Of a DNA stretch of 64,000 bases, positions 1-8,128 are shown piece by piece. The DNA comes from Verrucomicrobiota bacterium. Lineage in GTDB: Bacteria > Verrucomicrobiota > Verrucomicrobiia > Limisphaerales > UBA9464. The translations under genes were made by a program, and so were the position numbers. Under the pieces are notes generated by a model that saw nothing but the letters and a program-made list of their open reading frames with translations, had not been told where the DNA came from and ran no database searches. The number at the start of each line of letters is the position of its first letter. Position 1 is the first letter of the stretch. Location of the stretch: assembly GCA_947454705.1 (NCBI GenBank), contig CANGKZ010000002.1, positions 204,882-268,881 on the forward strand. The letters are read 5' to 3'.

Positions 1-825
1 AACGCCACCGGCGGTTGGGGCCACCTGAATGCCGATCAGTTCGTTCTGTCGGATACGCCGGCCAGCAACGCGCAGGAAGGGGCGTTGTGGGCGGATTACG
101 GAAGCGATTTCTACGCCGGGGTCACCTGGTCGGATGTCCCGGCGCGGGATCGTCGGACCTTGTGGATCGGCTGGATGAGCAACTGGACCTACGCCAACGA
201 TGTCCCCACGAGTCCGTGGCGGAGTGCGATGTCGATCCCGCGCGTCCTGCGCCTGCGCGACACGCCGAACGGATGGCGACTGCTTCAAAAACCGATCCAC
301 GAGATTCAGCGGCAACTCGATTCACCCGACCGGCTGCATCGTTCCTCGGTTGAGGACGCCAATGCGTGGCTCTCTCCGCGCCGATTCCCGGGCGGAGTGG
401 TGGATCTGGAGATGACCATGGATCACCTCTCCCCCACCGGTTCGATGACCCTTGAATGCCGGCACGGAACCAACGCGGTTACCAAACTGATTGTGGATTT
501 CACGCGGCGCGAGCTGCGGCTCGATCGCACGGCTTCGGGTCGAAGCGATTTCTCCCGGACCTTCGCCGCGGTTCACCGGGCGCCGCTTCGGTTTTTCGGA
601 GAAGAGCTCACCTTGCGTGTGCTGCTCGACACCTCATCGATCGAAGTGTTTGCCCAGGGGGGAGAGACCGTGATGACCGATCTGATCCTTCCACCCACCA
701 AAGAAGTGTCCTTTGCCCTGTCGCTCGAGGTCCCGCAGCGCAGCTGCCGGATCACGTCGTTGACGGTGGGGCCGCTCAAGCCTGCACCCGTTAAAATGTC
801 CGGTATTCGTCCCAAAACTCCATGA
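1..825 (+). CDS. GH32 fructan/sucrose hydrolase, C-terminal part (5' end outside window)
   Basis: The reading frame is open from base 1, so the start and the N-terminal catalytic nucleophile region lie upstream. The visible 274 residues show the GH32 signatures [14 protein letters not shown] and [14 protein letters not shown] followed by [13 protein letters not shown]-terminal beta-sandwich module follows, with the family motif [20 protein letters not shown]. Family members are levanases, inulinases and invertases that hydrolyse beta-fructosides; levanase-like is the closest impression, but the substrate cannot be decided from this part. The stop codon overlaps the next start (ATGA at 822-825), and a PfkB fructokinase follows one gene later. 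That fits release of fructose and its phosphorylation. Confidence 0.9.
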   Translation, partial: NATGGWGHLNADQFVLSDTPASNAQEGALWADYGSDFYAGVTWSDVPARDRRTLWIGWMSNWTYANDVPTSPWRSAMSIPRVLRLRDTPNGWRLLQKPIHEIQRQLDSPDRLHRSSVEDANAWLSPRRFPGGVVDLEMTMDHLSPTGSMTLECRHGTNAVTKLIVDFTRRELRLDRTASGRSDFSRTFAAVHRAPLRFFGEELTLRVLLDTSSIEVFAQGGETVMTDLILPPTKEVSFALSLEVPQRSCRITSLTVGPLKPAPVKMSGIRPKTP

Positions 826-1661
826 ACTCGCATCCATCCCCGGCGCTGAACCCCTCCTCCTCCGCTGGCTCCCCAAGTCTGCCGACTTCCCGGACCGGGC
901 TGCGGTCGGCCTTCACCCTGATTGAGCTGCTGGTGGTCATTGCGATCATCGCCATCCTGGCCGGCATGCTCCTGCCCGCGCTGGCGCTGGCGAAGGAAAA
1001 GGCCAACCGGACGGCGTGCCTCAACAACCTCAAGCAGGTCGCGTTGTTCATGCAGTTTTACACCGATGAGTATCGCGACGTGTTCCCCGCGCATCGGAAC
1101 CAGGGCGAGGCTGACAATCCCACCACGGCGGTCACCAACTGGTGGGGCACTGCGATCGTGGGCAAGGACGCCGGCGCGTCGAATCTCTTCCGCTGCCCCA
1201 GCATCAAGGGCAAGCGCACCGATGCGGGCGTGAAATGGGAATGGAAGTTCAACGCGCACTTGGTGGGCTACGGCTACAACGCGTTTTTCCTCGGCCATTA
1301 CCCCTACGGCCCGGAGTCCGTCACGGTCAGCGGGATCAAATTTGATGTGGCCCCGTGGTTCAAACGGTCGGCCGTGGTGAACCCGACCCAGACACTGATG
1401 TTGGGCGACGGCATTCCCAAATCCGACGGAACCTGGAGCAGCAGCCTTTGGTGGCCGACCAGCGGCATGAACAAGGGCCAGGGCCTGGAGGGCATCGACA
1501 ACAACCGTCACAGGGGCTACGGCGTGGTGGTGTTTGTGGATGGTCACTCTGAGGCGCGTCGTGGCAGCCAGATCAATCCGCCCGTGGATCCCGTCAGTGG
1601 TGGAAGCACTGCGCTGAACAATTCCCAATTCTGGGACCCGCTCAATCGCGCTAATCGCTGA
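822..1661 (+). CDS. Pseudopilin-like protein with prepilin cleavage/methylation domain and H-X9-DG motif
   Basis: This is a 279-residue protein. A polar leader of about 27 residues is followed by the type IV prepilin signal [20 protein letters not shown], with the conserved glutamate at position 5 of the mature part. The C-terminal region has the H-X9-DG motif ([12 protein letters not shown]). Proteins of this architecture are very numerous in Planctomycetes and Verrucomicrobia, and their role (type II secretion-like pseudopilus or surface structure) is not settled. The start overlaps the stop of the upstream GH32 gene by 4 bases, so translation is probably coupled. Why a pseudopilin sits inside a sugar-use operon is unknown. 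Confidence 0.9.
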   Translation: MNSHPSPALNPSSSAGSPSLPTSRTGLRSAFTLIELLVVIAIIAILAGMLLPALALAKEKANRTACLNNLKQVALFMQFYTDEYRDVFPAHRNQGEADNPTTAVTNWWGTAIVGKDAGASNLFRCPSIKGKRTDAGVKWEWKFNAHLVGYGYNAFFLGHYPYGPESVTVSGIKFDVAPWFKRSAVVNPTQTLMLGDGIPKSDGTWSSSLWWPTSGMNKGQGLEGIDNNRHRGYGVVVFVDGHSEARRGSQINPPVDPVSGGSTALNNSQFWDPLNRANR

Positions 1662-1680
1662 TTCAACGTCGCCTTTCGGA

Positions 1681-2571
1681 ATGAGTTTCCATCTTGTCGG
1701 CCTGGGTGAGGTGTTGTGGGACCTGCTGCCGTCGGGCCCACAACTCGGCGGGGCTCCGGCGAATTTCGCCTGCCATGCCTCGGCCCTCGGTGCGCGCGCA
1801 TCGGTCATTTCCCGCGTCGGCAGCGACACCCTCGGAATGGAGGCGGTCCGATCGCTTCAGGAGCGGGGACTTGATCTGCGAGGACTCGAAACCGATCCCA
1901 CGCTTCCCACCGGGGTGGTCACGGTGACCCTCGCGGCGGATGGACACCCGGAGTTTGCCATCGCTCCGTCGTCCGCCTGGGATGCCCTGGGTTCCACTGC
2001 CGCTTCGATGGAAGTGGCGTCCGGGGCCGATGCCCTGTGCTTCGGTTCCCTCGCCCAGCGGACTCCGGGAGGGTTTGCCGCGGTTCAACGATTGGTCCGG
2101 TCCACACGATCCTCCGCGCTGCGGGTGTTCGACATCAACCTGCGCGCTCCGTACTTCGGCGAGGCACAGATCGTTCAATCGCTCGACGCGGCGAATGTTC
2201 TCAAACTCAACGAGACCGAACTTCCCATCCTCGCCGACATGCTCGGACTGACCGGAAGTGCGGAAGCCCAGATCGAATCGATCGCCCGTCGGTACTCGCT
2301 CTCCGTCGTCGCCCAGACCCTCGGTGCCGCCGGCAGCCGTGTTTGGCGTGACGGGGCGTGTTCGATGGAACCCGGCCGTCCGGTGGTGGTGCGCGATGCC
2401 GTCGGGGCGGGCGATTCCTTCACCGCCGCGCTCGTTCTCGGGCTGCTTCAGGGCTGGGAAACCGCCCCACTTCTGGCCGCGGCGACCGACGTGGCGGCGT
2501 TTGTGTGTACCGAATCTGGTGCGACTCCCCGGCTGCCGGCCGGGTTGACCGCGCAGTTTCTGCGGGCTTGA
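1681..2571 (+). CDS. PfkB-family carbohydrate kinase, probable fructokinase
   Basis: The protein has 296 residues, normal for the family. The N-terminal PfkB signature is the LGGAPANFACHASALGA region (residues 22-38). The C-terminal signature VRDAVGAGDSFTAALV carries the catalytic aspartate at about residue 245 and the anion-hole glycines. It should phosphorylate a sugar with ATP in the cytoplasm. Fructose is the likely substrate because the gene lies 19 bases behind a GH32 fructosidase operon. Other PfkB substrates cannot be excluded from sequence alone. Confidence 0.88.
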   Translation: MSFHLVGLGEVLWDLLPSGPQLGGAPANFACHASALGARASVISRVGSDTLGMEAVRSLQERGLDLRGLETDPTLPTGVVTVTLAADGHPEFAIAPSSAWDALGSTAASMEVASGADALCFGSLAQRTPGGFAAVQRLVRSTRSSALRVFDINLRAPYFGEAQIVQSLDAANVLKLNETELPILADMLGLTGSAEAQIESIARRYSLSVVAQTLGAAGSRVWRDGACSMEPGRPVVVRDAVGAGDSFTAALVLGLLQGWETAPLLAAATDVAAFVCTESGATPRLPAGLTAQFLRA

Positions 2572-2619
2572 GGCTGGGGGACGGGGAATTCCCTGCCGCA
2601 AAACCCCATAAAAACCGCT

Positions 2620-2647
2620 TTGACGGCCCGCCCCCCCCGGGTAATGT
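2620..2647 (+). promoter_or_regulatory. Predicted sigma-70 promoter of tpiA-secG
   Basis: TTGACG at 2620-2625 and TAATGT at 2642-2647 are separated by 16 bases. The motif lies 27 bases before the tpiA start, in the 103-base gap after the fructokinase gene. It suggests that tpiA starts a new transcript. This is recognition by eye only. Confidence 0.45.
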
Positions 2648-2674
2648 CCGCGTTCCGCTTGGGGCGGAAATCGC

Positions 2675-3439
2675 ATGGAAAAAGAACGCAAACTCATCAT
2701 CGCCGGCAACTGGAAGAGCAACAAGACGGTTGCCGAGGGTCTGGCCCTGGTCGCCGATCTGAAGCGCGACCTCGCAGCGGTCAAGGAAGTGGACATCGTC
2801 GTCTGCCCGCCTTACACCGCGCTGGAAAGCGTCTCCAAGGCCATCCTCGATTCCAACATCCGCCTCGGCGCGCAGAACATGAGCGAGAACGGCTACGGCG
2901 CGTTCACCGGTGAAATCGCCGCCGGCATGCTCAAGGAATTTTCCGTCGGCTACGTGATCCTCGGTCACAGCGAACGCCGCCAGTTCCAGAAGGAATCGGA
3001 CGCGCTCGTGGCCCGCAAGGCCGCCGCCGCCCATGCCGCCAATTTGGTTCCGATCGTGTGCGTGGGCGAGACCCTCGCCGAGCGCGAAGCCGGGATCACC
3101 GACACCGTGGTGGAAACCCAGGTGCGCGGTTCCCTCGCCGGCCTCACGCCGGAGCAGGTGGAAAAGACCATCATCGCCTATGAGCCCGTCTGGGCCATCG
3201 GCACCGGCAAGACCGCCACCAGCGCCCAGGCGCAGGAGACGCACGCCGTGATCCGTAAGGTCGTCGCCGCTGCGTTCGGGGATTCGGTGGCCCGCCGGGT
3301 CCGCATCCAGTACGGCGGCAGCGTCAAGGCCGCCAACGCCCGCGAGCTCCTCAGCCAGCCCGACATCGACGGTGCCCTGGTCGGCGGCGCGAGCCTCGAA
3401 GTCCGGTCCTTCGCCGACATCATCAAGAACGCGATCTGA
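2675..3439 (+). CDS. tpiA: Triosephosphate isomerase
   Basis: This cytoplasmic enzyme interconverts dihydroxyacetone phosphate and glyceraldehyde 3-phosphate in glycolysis. The 254-residue TIM barrel is complete. GNWKSN carries the catalytic lysine (K14), GHSERR the catalytic histidine (H98), and AYEPVWAIGTGKTAT the catalytic glutamate (E170) and the flexible loop 6. The phosphate-binding YGGSV is near residue 212. A promoter-like motif lies just upstream and secG follows 53 bases downstream; the tpiA-secG order is common in bacteria. Confidence 0.98.
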   Translation: MEKERKLIIAGNWKSNKTVAEGLALVADLKRDLAAVKEVDIVVCPPYTALESVSKAILDSNIRLGAQNMSENGYGAFTGEIAAGMLKEFSVGYVILGHSERRQFQKESDALVARKAAAAHAANLVPIVCVGETLAEREAGITDTVVETQVRGSLAGLTPEQVEKTIIAYEPVWAIGTGKTATSAQAQETHAVIRKVVAAAFGDSVARRVRIQYGGSVKAANARELLSQPDIDGALVGGASLEVRSFADIIKNAI

Positions 3440-3492
3440 TCGATCCGCGTCGGCACTTCCCCGATTTTAGCTAAACGCCAAGTTTTCGAGTT

Positions 3493-3870
3493 ATGAGTTT
3501 CCTGATTGGTCTCCTGAGTTTCGTGTTGTTCCTGGTCTGCCTGTTCCTCGTGCTGCTGGTGCTTATCCAGCTGCCGAAGAAGGAAGCGGGCATGGGCCAG
3601 GCCTTCGGCGGTGCCACGACCGACGCGCTGTTTGGTGCGGGTTCCGGCAATGCGCTGACCCAGATGACCAAGTACGCCGCCGGCGCCTTCCTGGTCCTCT
3701 GCCTCGTGATCTCGGTGCTCAGCAAACAGTCGAGCAAGGCCAAGACTGATCGCATCCGCGAGCAGCTCTCGCAGCCGACTCCGGCCGCCGCGGCTCCCGC
3801 CCAGGTTCCTGCCGCTGCGTTGAAACCCGCTGCGATGGTTTCCACCAACGCGGTTGCACCCGCGAAGTAA
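3493..3870 (+). CDS. secG: Preprotein translocase subunit SecG
   Basis: SecG is the small membrane subunit of the SecYEG export channel. The 125-residue protein has two membrane helices (about residues 3-25 and 56-75). Between them is the conserved loop with LIQLPKKEAGMGQAFGG, matching the family pattern of a QxxKGxGLxxxFGG loop. A low-complexity Ala/Pro tail of about 40 residues follows. The gene lies directly behind tpiA, its usual partner. Confidence 0.93.
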   Translation: MSFLIGLLSFVLFLVCLFLVLLVLIQLPKKEAGMGQAFGGATTDALFGAGSGNALTQMTKYAAGAFLVLCLVISVLSKQSSKAKTDRIREQLSQPTPAAAAPAQVPAAALKPAAMVSTNAVAPAK

Positions 3871-3892
3871 CCCTCGCACACTGCCGCCAGCC

Positions 3893-5665
3893 ATGCTGCT
3901 GGTGTCGCCCAACGCTCCCGGAACTTCACCGGGGGCGTTTTGCGTTTCGCGGGCCACGGCCTCTGCGGCCCTCGCCCTGACGTTCCTGCTCGCGCTCGTG
4001 TTTGTGGTCGGAACTGGATGCACGCCGCGCAAGCCGGCCGATCTGGTCATCCACAACACGTCGGAACCCGAGACCATCGATCCGCACGTGCTCACCGGGC
4101 AGCCCGACGGCCGCATCGGCAGCGCCTTGTTCGAGGGCCTCACGCGATTCAATCCTGAAACCGGTCGGGCGATTCCCGGACTGGCAGAGCGCTGGGAGGT
4201 CAGCGCCGACGGACGCGTGTACACCTTCCACCTGCGTCCGAAGATTGCCTTCTCCACCGGGGAACCGATCTCGGCCGATGACTTTGTCTGGTCTTGGAAC
4301 CGCGCCGTCGATCCGCTCACCGCGGCCGATTACGCAGGATTCTATTTCTACATCCGCAACGGACGCGCCATCAGCAACTGGACCAACGGCCCCGCCGGCC
4401 GGCCCACGCTGGGCATTCGCGCCGTCGATCCGCGGACGGTCGAGGTGACGCTGGAAAACCCGACCCCGTTTTTTCCCGATCTTTGCGCCATGCGCATCAT
4501 GACCGTCGTGCCCCGGTTCGCGGTGGAACGTTACGGCGACCAGTGGGTGCGGCACTCCCCGCTTCCGTGCAGCGGGCCGTATCAGCTGGTGAGCTGGCGT
4601 CCGAATGACCGCATCCGGCTCAAGAAAAACCCGCTCTACTGGGACGCCGCCAATGTTCCATCGGAAACCATCGATGTGCTCTCGGGCGATTCCCCGTCCA
4701 CCGCGTTGAACCTGTTTCTGACCGGCGAGATTGATTTCATCGTGGACAAAACGGTGATCCCCACCGACCTCGCCGACACCCTGAAGCAACGCCCGGAATT
4801 CCATCCCTACAATTATCTCGGGAACTATTTTGTTCGCTTCAACTGCACGCGGAAACCGCTCGACGATGCGCGGGTCCGTCGGGCCCTCAGCCTGGTGATC
4901 GACAAGCGGCGACTCGTGGACCGCATCACGCGCATGGGCGAGCGGCCGGCCGATGCGTTGGTGCCACCGGGAATGGAAGGCTACGAGGGGGCACGCGGTC
5001 TGGGCCGCAATGCGCTCGATGCCCGGACGCCGGCGGAGTTCGATGCCGCCATGGCTGCGAATGTGGTCGAGGCCAAACGCCTTTTGGCCGAAGCAGGATT
5101 TCCCGAAGGACGCGGCTTTCCACGCCTGAGCTACATGTTCAACGCCGGCGGCGGGGGCGGGGCCCGAATGCACGAGCAGATCGGCATCGAAATGCAGGCC
5201 ATGCTCCAGCGGCATCTGGGCATTGCCATCGACATGCGGCCGGTCGAGTACAAGACCTACCTGATGGAAATGTCGCAGCGGAACTACGACATCTGCCGCG
5301 GATCCTGGATCGGCGACTACAGCGATCCGACCACCTTCCTCGACATGTTCCAGTCGGACAACGGCAACAACCGCACCGGCTGGCGCAATGCGAAGTACGA
5401 CACGCTCCTCGAACGCGCCGCCGCCACCCCCGACACCCGGGAACGCGCGCGACTCCTGCTCGAAGCCGAGACGCTGCTCGTGCGCGATGAGGCTCCCATC
5501 ATGCCCCTGCATTACTACGTCGGCATGTTTGCCTACGATCCGGAGCGTGTGGGCGGGATCTATCCGAACCTGACCGACGAGCACCCGTTCTCCGCCATTT
5601 ACCGAAAGCCCCGGGCTTTGAAGACGGCGGCTGCTGCCGGTGCCGCACCTGCGACGCGAAAGTGA
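3893..5665 (+). CDS. oppA: Oligopeptide ABC transporter substrate-binding protein (SBP family 5)
   Basis: A 590-residue exported solute-binding protein. An export signal ends in ALVFVVGTGC, a weak lipobox, so it may be lipid-anchored. The mature part starts with the family pattern HNTSEPETIDPHVLTGQPDG and continues with GSALFEGLTRFNPETG and WRPNDRIRLKKNPLYWDA, all typical of OppA-like peptide-binding proteins. I chose the ATG at 3893 over the in-frame ATG at 3854, which would overlap secG and add 13 residues before the signal peptide. Two permease genes follow within 3 and -8 bases. The ligand (peptide or other) is inferred from the family. Confidence 0.9.
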   Translation: MLLVSPNAPGTSPGAFCVSRATASAALALTFLLALVFVVGTGCTPRKPADLVIHNTSEPETIDPHVLTGQPDGRIGSALFEGLTRFNPETGRAIPGLAERWEVSADGRVYTFHLRPKIAFSTGEPISADDFVWSWNRAVDPLTAADYAGFYFYIRNGRAISNWTNGPAGRPTLGIRAVDPRTVEVTLENPTPFFPDLCAMRIMTVVPRFAVERYGDQWVRHSPLPCSGPYQLVSWRPNDRIRLKKNPLYWDAANVPSETIDVLSGDSPSTALNLFLTGEIDFIVDKTVIPTDLADTLKQRPEFHPYNYLGNYFVRFNCTRKPLDDARVRRALSLVIDKRRLVDRITRMGERPADALVPPGMEGYEGARGLGRNALDARTPAEFDAAMAANVVEAKRLLAEAGFPEGRGFPRLSYMFNAGGGGGARMHEQIGIEMQAMLQRHLGIAIDMRPVEYKTYLMEMSQRNYDICRGSWIGDYSDPTTFLDMFQSDNGNNRTGWRNAKYDTLLERAAATPDTRERARLLLEAETLLVRDEAPIMPLHYYVGMFAYDPERVGGIYPNLTDEHPFSAIYRKPRALKTAAAAGAAPATRK

Positions 5666-5668
5666 CCC

Positions 5669-6631
5669 ATGGCCATTCTCCGACGCATCCTCGTTCTGAT
5701 TCCGCTGACCTGGTTGATCGTGACCCTGGCGTTCTTCCTCGTGCGCGTCGCGCCCGGCGGCCCGTTCGACAAGGAACGCAAATCCTCCTCCCCGCAGGTC
5801 GAGGCCGCGATCAAGCGCAAGTACCACCTCGACGAATCCCTCGGCTCCCAATACCTCCGCTTTCTCGGGCTCAAATGGGAGCGTACCGAAAATGGAACGC
5901 TTCAACGGGCCGAGGGCGGACTGATCGCGGGCGACTTCGGCCTGTCGCTCAAGTACCGGAATCATTCGGTTTCCGACATCATCCTGCAGGGCCTGCCGGT
6001 TTCGCTGATCCTCGGATGGCTGGCCTTTGGATTTGCGTTGGGAATCGGCGTGCCGCTCGGAGTGTTCGGTGCGGTGCGGGCGCGGGGATGGGTCGGGGGC
6101 GCGAGCGCGATTGTGGCCATTGCGATGGTGTGTGTGCCGGGATTTGTCATCGGACCTGCGCTGGTGCTCGTGGCCGGACTCAAGCTCGGATGGTTCCCGG
6201 TGGGGCTCTGGGGCGGTCCCATGCACGCGGTGCTGCCGATGGTCACGCTCGGGTTGTACTTCAGCGGACGCGTCGCGCGCCTGGCCCGCGAGGGGATGAT
6301 GCAGGCGCTGCAGAGCGAGTTCATCCGCACGGCCCGGGCGAAGGGCGTGAGCGAGTTTTCCGTGGTGGTGCGACATGCGTTCCGATTGGCGATCATGCCG
6401 GTGGTGTCGTACAGCGGCCCCATGCTGGCGGACCTGCTCACCGGATCGTTCGTGGTGGAAAACATCTTCCAGATCCCGGGCATTGGCGTGTTCCTGGTGA
6501 ACGCTTCGCTGTCGCGCGACTATCCCATGGTGGTGGGCCTGGTGCTGCTGTACGCGGTGCTGCTGCTGGTGCTGAATTTGATCGTGGATCTGGCCTACGG
6601 AGTTCTCGACCCCAGGGTGAGCCATGAGTGA
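5669..6631 (+). CDS. oppB: Peptide ABC transporter permease, OppB-like
   Basis: This is a 320-residue inner-membrane protein of the binding-protein-dependent permease family. It has an N-terminal helix (RRILVLIPLTWLIVTLAFFLVRVAPGG region), a long extracytoplasmic loop, then about five helices. The EAA-type cytoplasmic loop that contacts the ATPase is at the RTARAKGVSEFSVVVRHAFR stretch. The order binding protein, OppB, OppC is standard. The gene starts 3 bases after oppA and overlaps oppC by 8 bases. No ATPase genes (oppD/oppF) are in the window. Confidence 0.92.
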   Translation: MAILRRILVLIPLTWLIVTLAFFLVRVAPGGPFDKERKSSSPQVEAAIKRKYHLDESLGSQYLRFLGLKWERTENGTLQRAEGGLIAGDFGLSLKYRNHSVSDIILQGLPVSLILGWLAFGFALGIGVPLGVFGAVRARGWVGGASAIVAIAMVCVPGFVIGPALVLVAGLKLGWFPVGLWGGPMHAVLPMVTLGLYFSGRVARLAREGMMQALQSEFIRTARAKGVSEFSVVVRHAFRLAIMPVVSYSGPMLADLLTGSFVVENIFQIPGIGVFLVNASLSRDYPMVVGLVLLYAVLLLVLNLIVDLAYGVLDPRVSHE

Positions 6632-7556
6632 TTCGAATCAGGAACCCATCGTGTCGCCGCGCCTGAGCCCAGGCGCGCGGGCGTGGCGTCGTTTCCTGGA
6701 CAACCGCCCCGCGACGGCGGCCGCGACGTTCCTGCTTCTGCTTGTGGTGCTCTCGCTGGCCGTTCCGGTGCTCAGTCCGCACGCGTCTGCAGAGGGATCC
6801 GATGCGCAGTTCGCTTCGCCGAGTTTTTCCCACTGGTGGGGAACCGATATTCACGGCCGCGATGTGATGACGCGTGTGTTTGCCGGGGCGAGGTTGTCGT
6901 TCCTGGTTGGAGCGGTCGGAGCGGGCGTGAGCCTCGTGATCGGTGTGTGCTGGGGCATGGTGGCGGGCTACGCCGGGGGGCGGCTCGATGGGGCCATGAT
7001 GCGGTTTGTCGATGTCCTGTATTCGCTGCCGAGCATTGTGTTTGTGATCGTGCTGATCACCACGCTGGAGGATCACCTGAGGGGATTTCTCTCCCACCTT
7101 TCCCCGCAGGCGGGTGGTGTGGCGCGAATGGTGTTCCTCTTTTTTGGTCTCGGTGCGGTGTCGTGGCTGACCATGGCGCGCATTGTCCGGGGACAGGTGC
7201 TGTCGCTGCGGACGCGTCCGTTCGTGCTGGCCAGTCGCGCGCTAGGAGCCGGTCATGCGCGGATTCTGTTCCGTCACATCCTGCCCAATGTCGCGGGGGT
7301 GGTGATTGTGTATCTGACGCTCACGGTTCCCGGGATCATTCTGTACGAGAGCTTCCTGAGCTACCTCGGTCTCGGCATTCAACCGCCGCAGGCCAGTCTG
7401 GGAACGCTGATCGCGGAAGGCGCGGCGCAGATCAATCCAATCCGCACGTATTGGTGGCTGATCGCCTTTCCCGGAGGTGTGCTGGCGTCGGCGCTGCTGG
7501 CGTTGAATCTTCTCGGCGACGGCCTTCGCGACGCGCTCGATCCGCGGCTGGGGTGA
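6624..7556 (+). CDS. oppC: Peptide ABC transporter permease, OppC-like
   Basis: The second inner-membrane permease subunit, 310 residues. The N-terminal cytoplasmic segment and first helix match OppC. FSHWWGTDIHGRDVMTRVFAGARLS is the conserved region (WGTDxxGRD) just after the first periplasmic loop. The EAA loop is near ASRALGAGHARILFRHILPN. Its start overlaps the end of oppB by 8 bases, which indicates coupled translation. A stem-bounded repeat begins 7 bases after the stop codon. The ATPase subunits must be encoded elsewhere. Confidence 0.92.
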   Translation: MSDSNQEPIVSPRLSPGARAWRRFLDNRPATAAATFLLLLVVLSLAVPVLSPHASAEGSDAQFASPSFSHWWGTDIHGRDVMTRVFAGARLSFLVGAVGAGVSLVIGVCWGMVAGYAGGRLDGAMMRFVDVLYSLPSIVFVIVLITTLEDHLRGFLSHLSPQAGGVARMVFLFFGLGAVSWLTMARIVRGQVLSLRTRPFVLASRALGAGHARILFRHILPNVAGVVIVYLTLTVPGIILYESFLSYLGLGIQPPQASLGTLIAEGAAQINPIRTYWWLIAFPGGVLASALLALNLLGDGLRDALDPRLG

Positions 7557-7563
7557 GGGGAAG

Positions 7564-7622
7564 CCGCGGAGCGGCAGTTGAAGGGTTAAAAAGTTGAAGC
7601 GTTGAAGGGTGATGCTCCGCGG
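7564..7622. repeat. Stem-bounded dispersed repeat, copy 1 (3' of oppC)
   Basis: The 59-base unit is closed by a perfect 9-base inverted repeat, CCGCGGAGC at 7564-7572 and GCTCCGCGG at 7614-7622. It encloses near-tandem GTTGAAGGG-type words (7577-7609). The 33-base core recurs in exact inverted orientation at 8074-8106. It starts 7 bases after the oppC stop codon and could act as a transcript 3' end. Confidence 0.75.
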
Positions 7623-7658
7623 TTTTCTTTCGGTGAAAGTTCTTTGCTTGGACAAGAG

Positions 7659-7961
7659 ATGTCCGACCCCGGGTGTGACGATGCGCGCATGGAAACGAAT
7701 CGTGTGCGCGATTATGAGCTCGGAGATGTGGTGGAGGTGAAGCCAGTTTCGGGCGGGTATCCGCTTCCGGATGGGCTTCCGGAAGGAGCGCAGGTGCGGG
7801 TGATCCGCATGACCCCGGGTTGGTGCTCGGTGGAGCGGGATGGGCGCGAATGGGAGGTGTTCACGGGATGTGTGGTGCCGCGTCGAACCCATCGCGTGCG
7901 TCCCACGCTGGCTCCGCGACCTTGCGATCGCGGCCGCTCCGGCGCCTCGGTCCGCCGGTGA
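7659..7961 (+). CDS. Small hypothetical protein, possible KOW/SH3-like fold
   Basis: I do not recognise this gene. The 100-residue product has a central segment rich in beta-type residues (YELGDVVEVKPVSGG, then AQVRVIRMTPGWCSVERDG, then WEVFTGCVVP) that looks like a small SH3/KOW-type barrel. An Arg-rich, probably disordered tail follows. Starts are possible at 7659 (a GGACAAGAG stretch just upstream) or 7689. The gene is enclosed by two inverted copies of a dispersed repeat (7564-7622 and 8061-8123). It could be spurious; the regular beta pattern in the middle is the main argument for it. Confidence 0.45.
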   Translation: MSDPGCDDARMETNRVRDYELGDVVEVKPVSGGYPLPDGLPEGAQVRVIRMTPGWCSVERDGREWEVFTGCVVPRRTHRVRPTLAPRPCDRGRSGASVRR

Positions 7962-8004
7962 TCCCCCCTCTGCCGTCCCTCCGGGGCTAGCAATTCCCGT
8001 CTCA

Positions 8005-8041
8005 TTTGAACCCAGGCCTGAAGGCCGGGGCTATTTTCATT
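8005..8041. repeat. Dispersed repeat-like segment (CCAGGCCTGAAGGCC type)
   Basis: The stretch around CCAGGCCTGAAGGCCGGGGC followed by TATTTTCATTCC is intergenic. It resembles a short word set that I associate with repeated intergenic DNA in planctomycete and verrucomicrobial genomes. It contains the small palindrome AGGCCT and the pair GGCCTGAAGGCC. Only one copy was seen in this window, so its repeat status rests on recollection rather than on the window. Confidence 0.3.
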
Positions 8042-8060
8042 CCCGAACGGCAGAAGCGCA

Positions 8061-8123
8061 GCGCGGAGCCTTCCCCTTCAACGCTTCAACTTTTTAACCC
8101 TTCAACGGCGTCGCGCTCCGCGC
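8061..8123. repeat. Stem-bounded dispersed repeat, copy 2 (3' of the nucleosidase gene)
   Basis: This is the inverted counterpart of the 7564-7622 unit. Its ends are GCGCGGAGC (8061-8069) and GCTCCGCGC (8115-8123), again a perfect 9-base inverted repeat. The outermost stem bases differ from copy 1 but remain paired, which is a compensatory change. The core 8074-8106 is the exact reverse complement of 7577-7609. It lies 6 bases beyond the stop codon of the minus-strand nucleosidase gene. Confidence 0.75.
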
Positions 8124-8128
8124 CGCCC

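Noticed and set aside
3926-6625. 899-residue open frame on the minus strand
   Set aside because: It is antisense to the oppA/oppB genes, has His/Arg/Gln-rich composition typical of high-GC shadows, and shows no domain.
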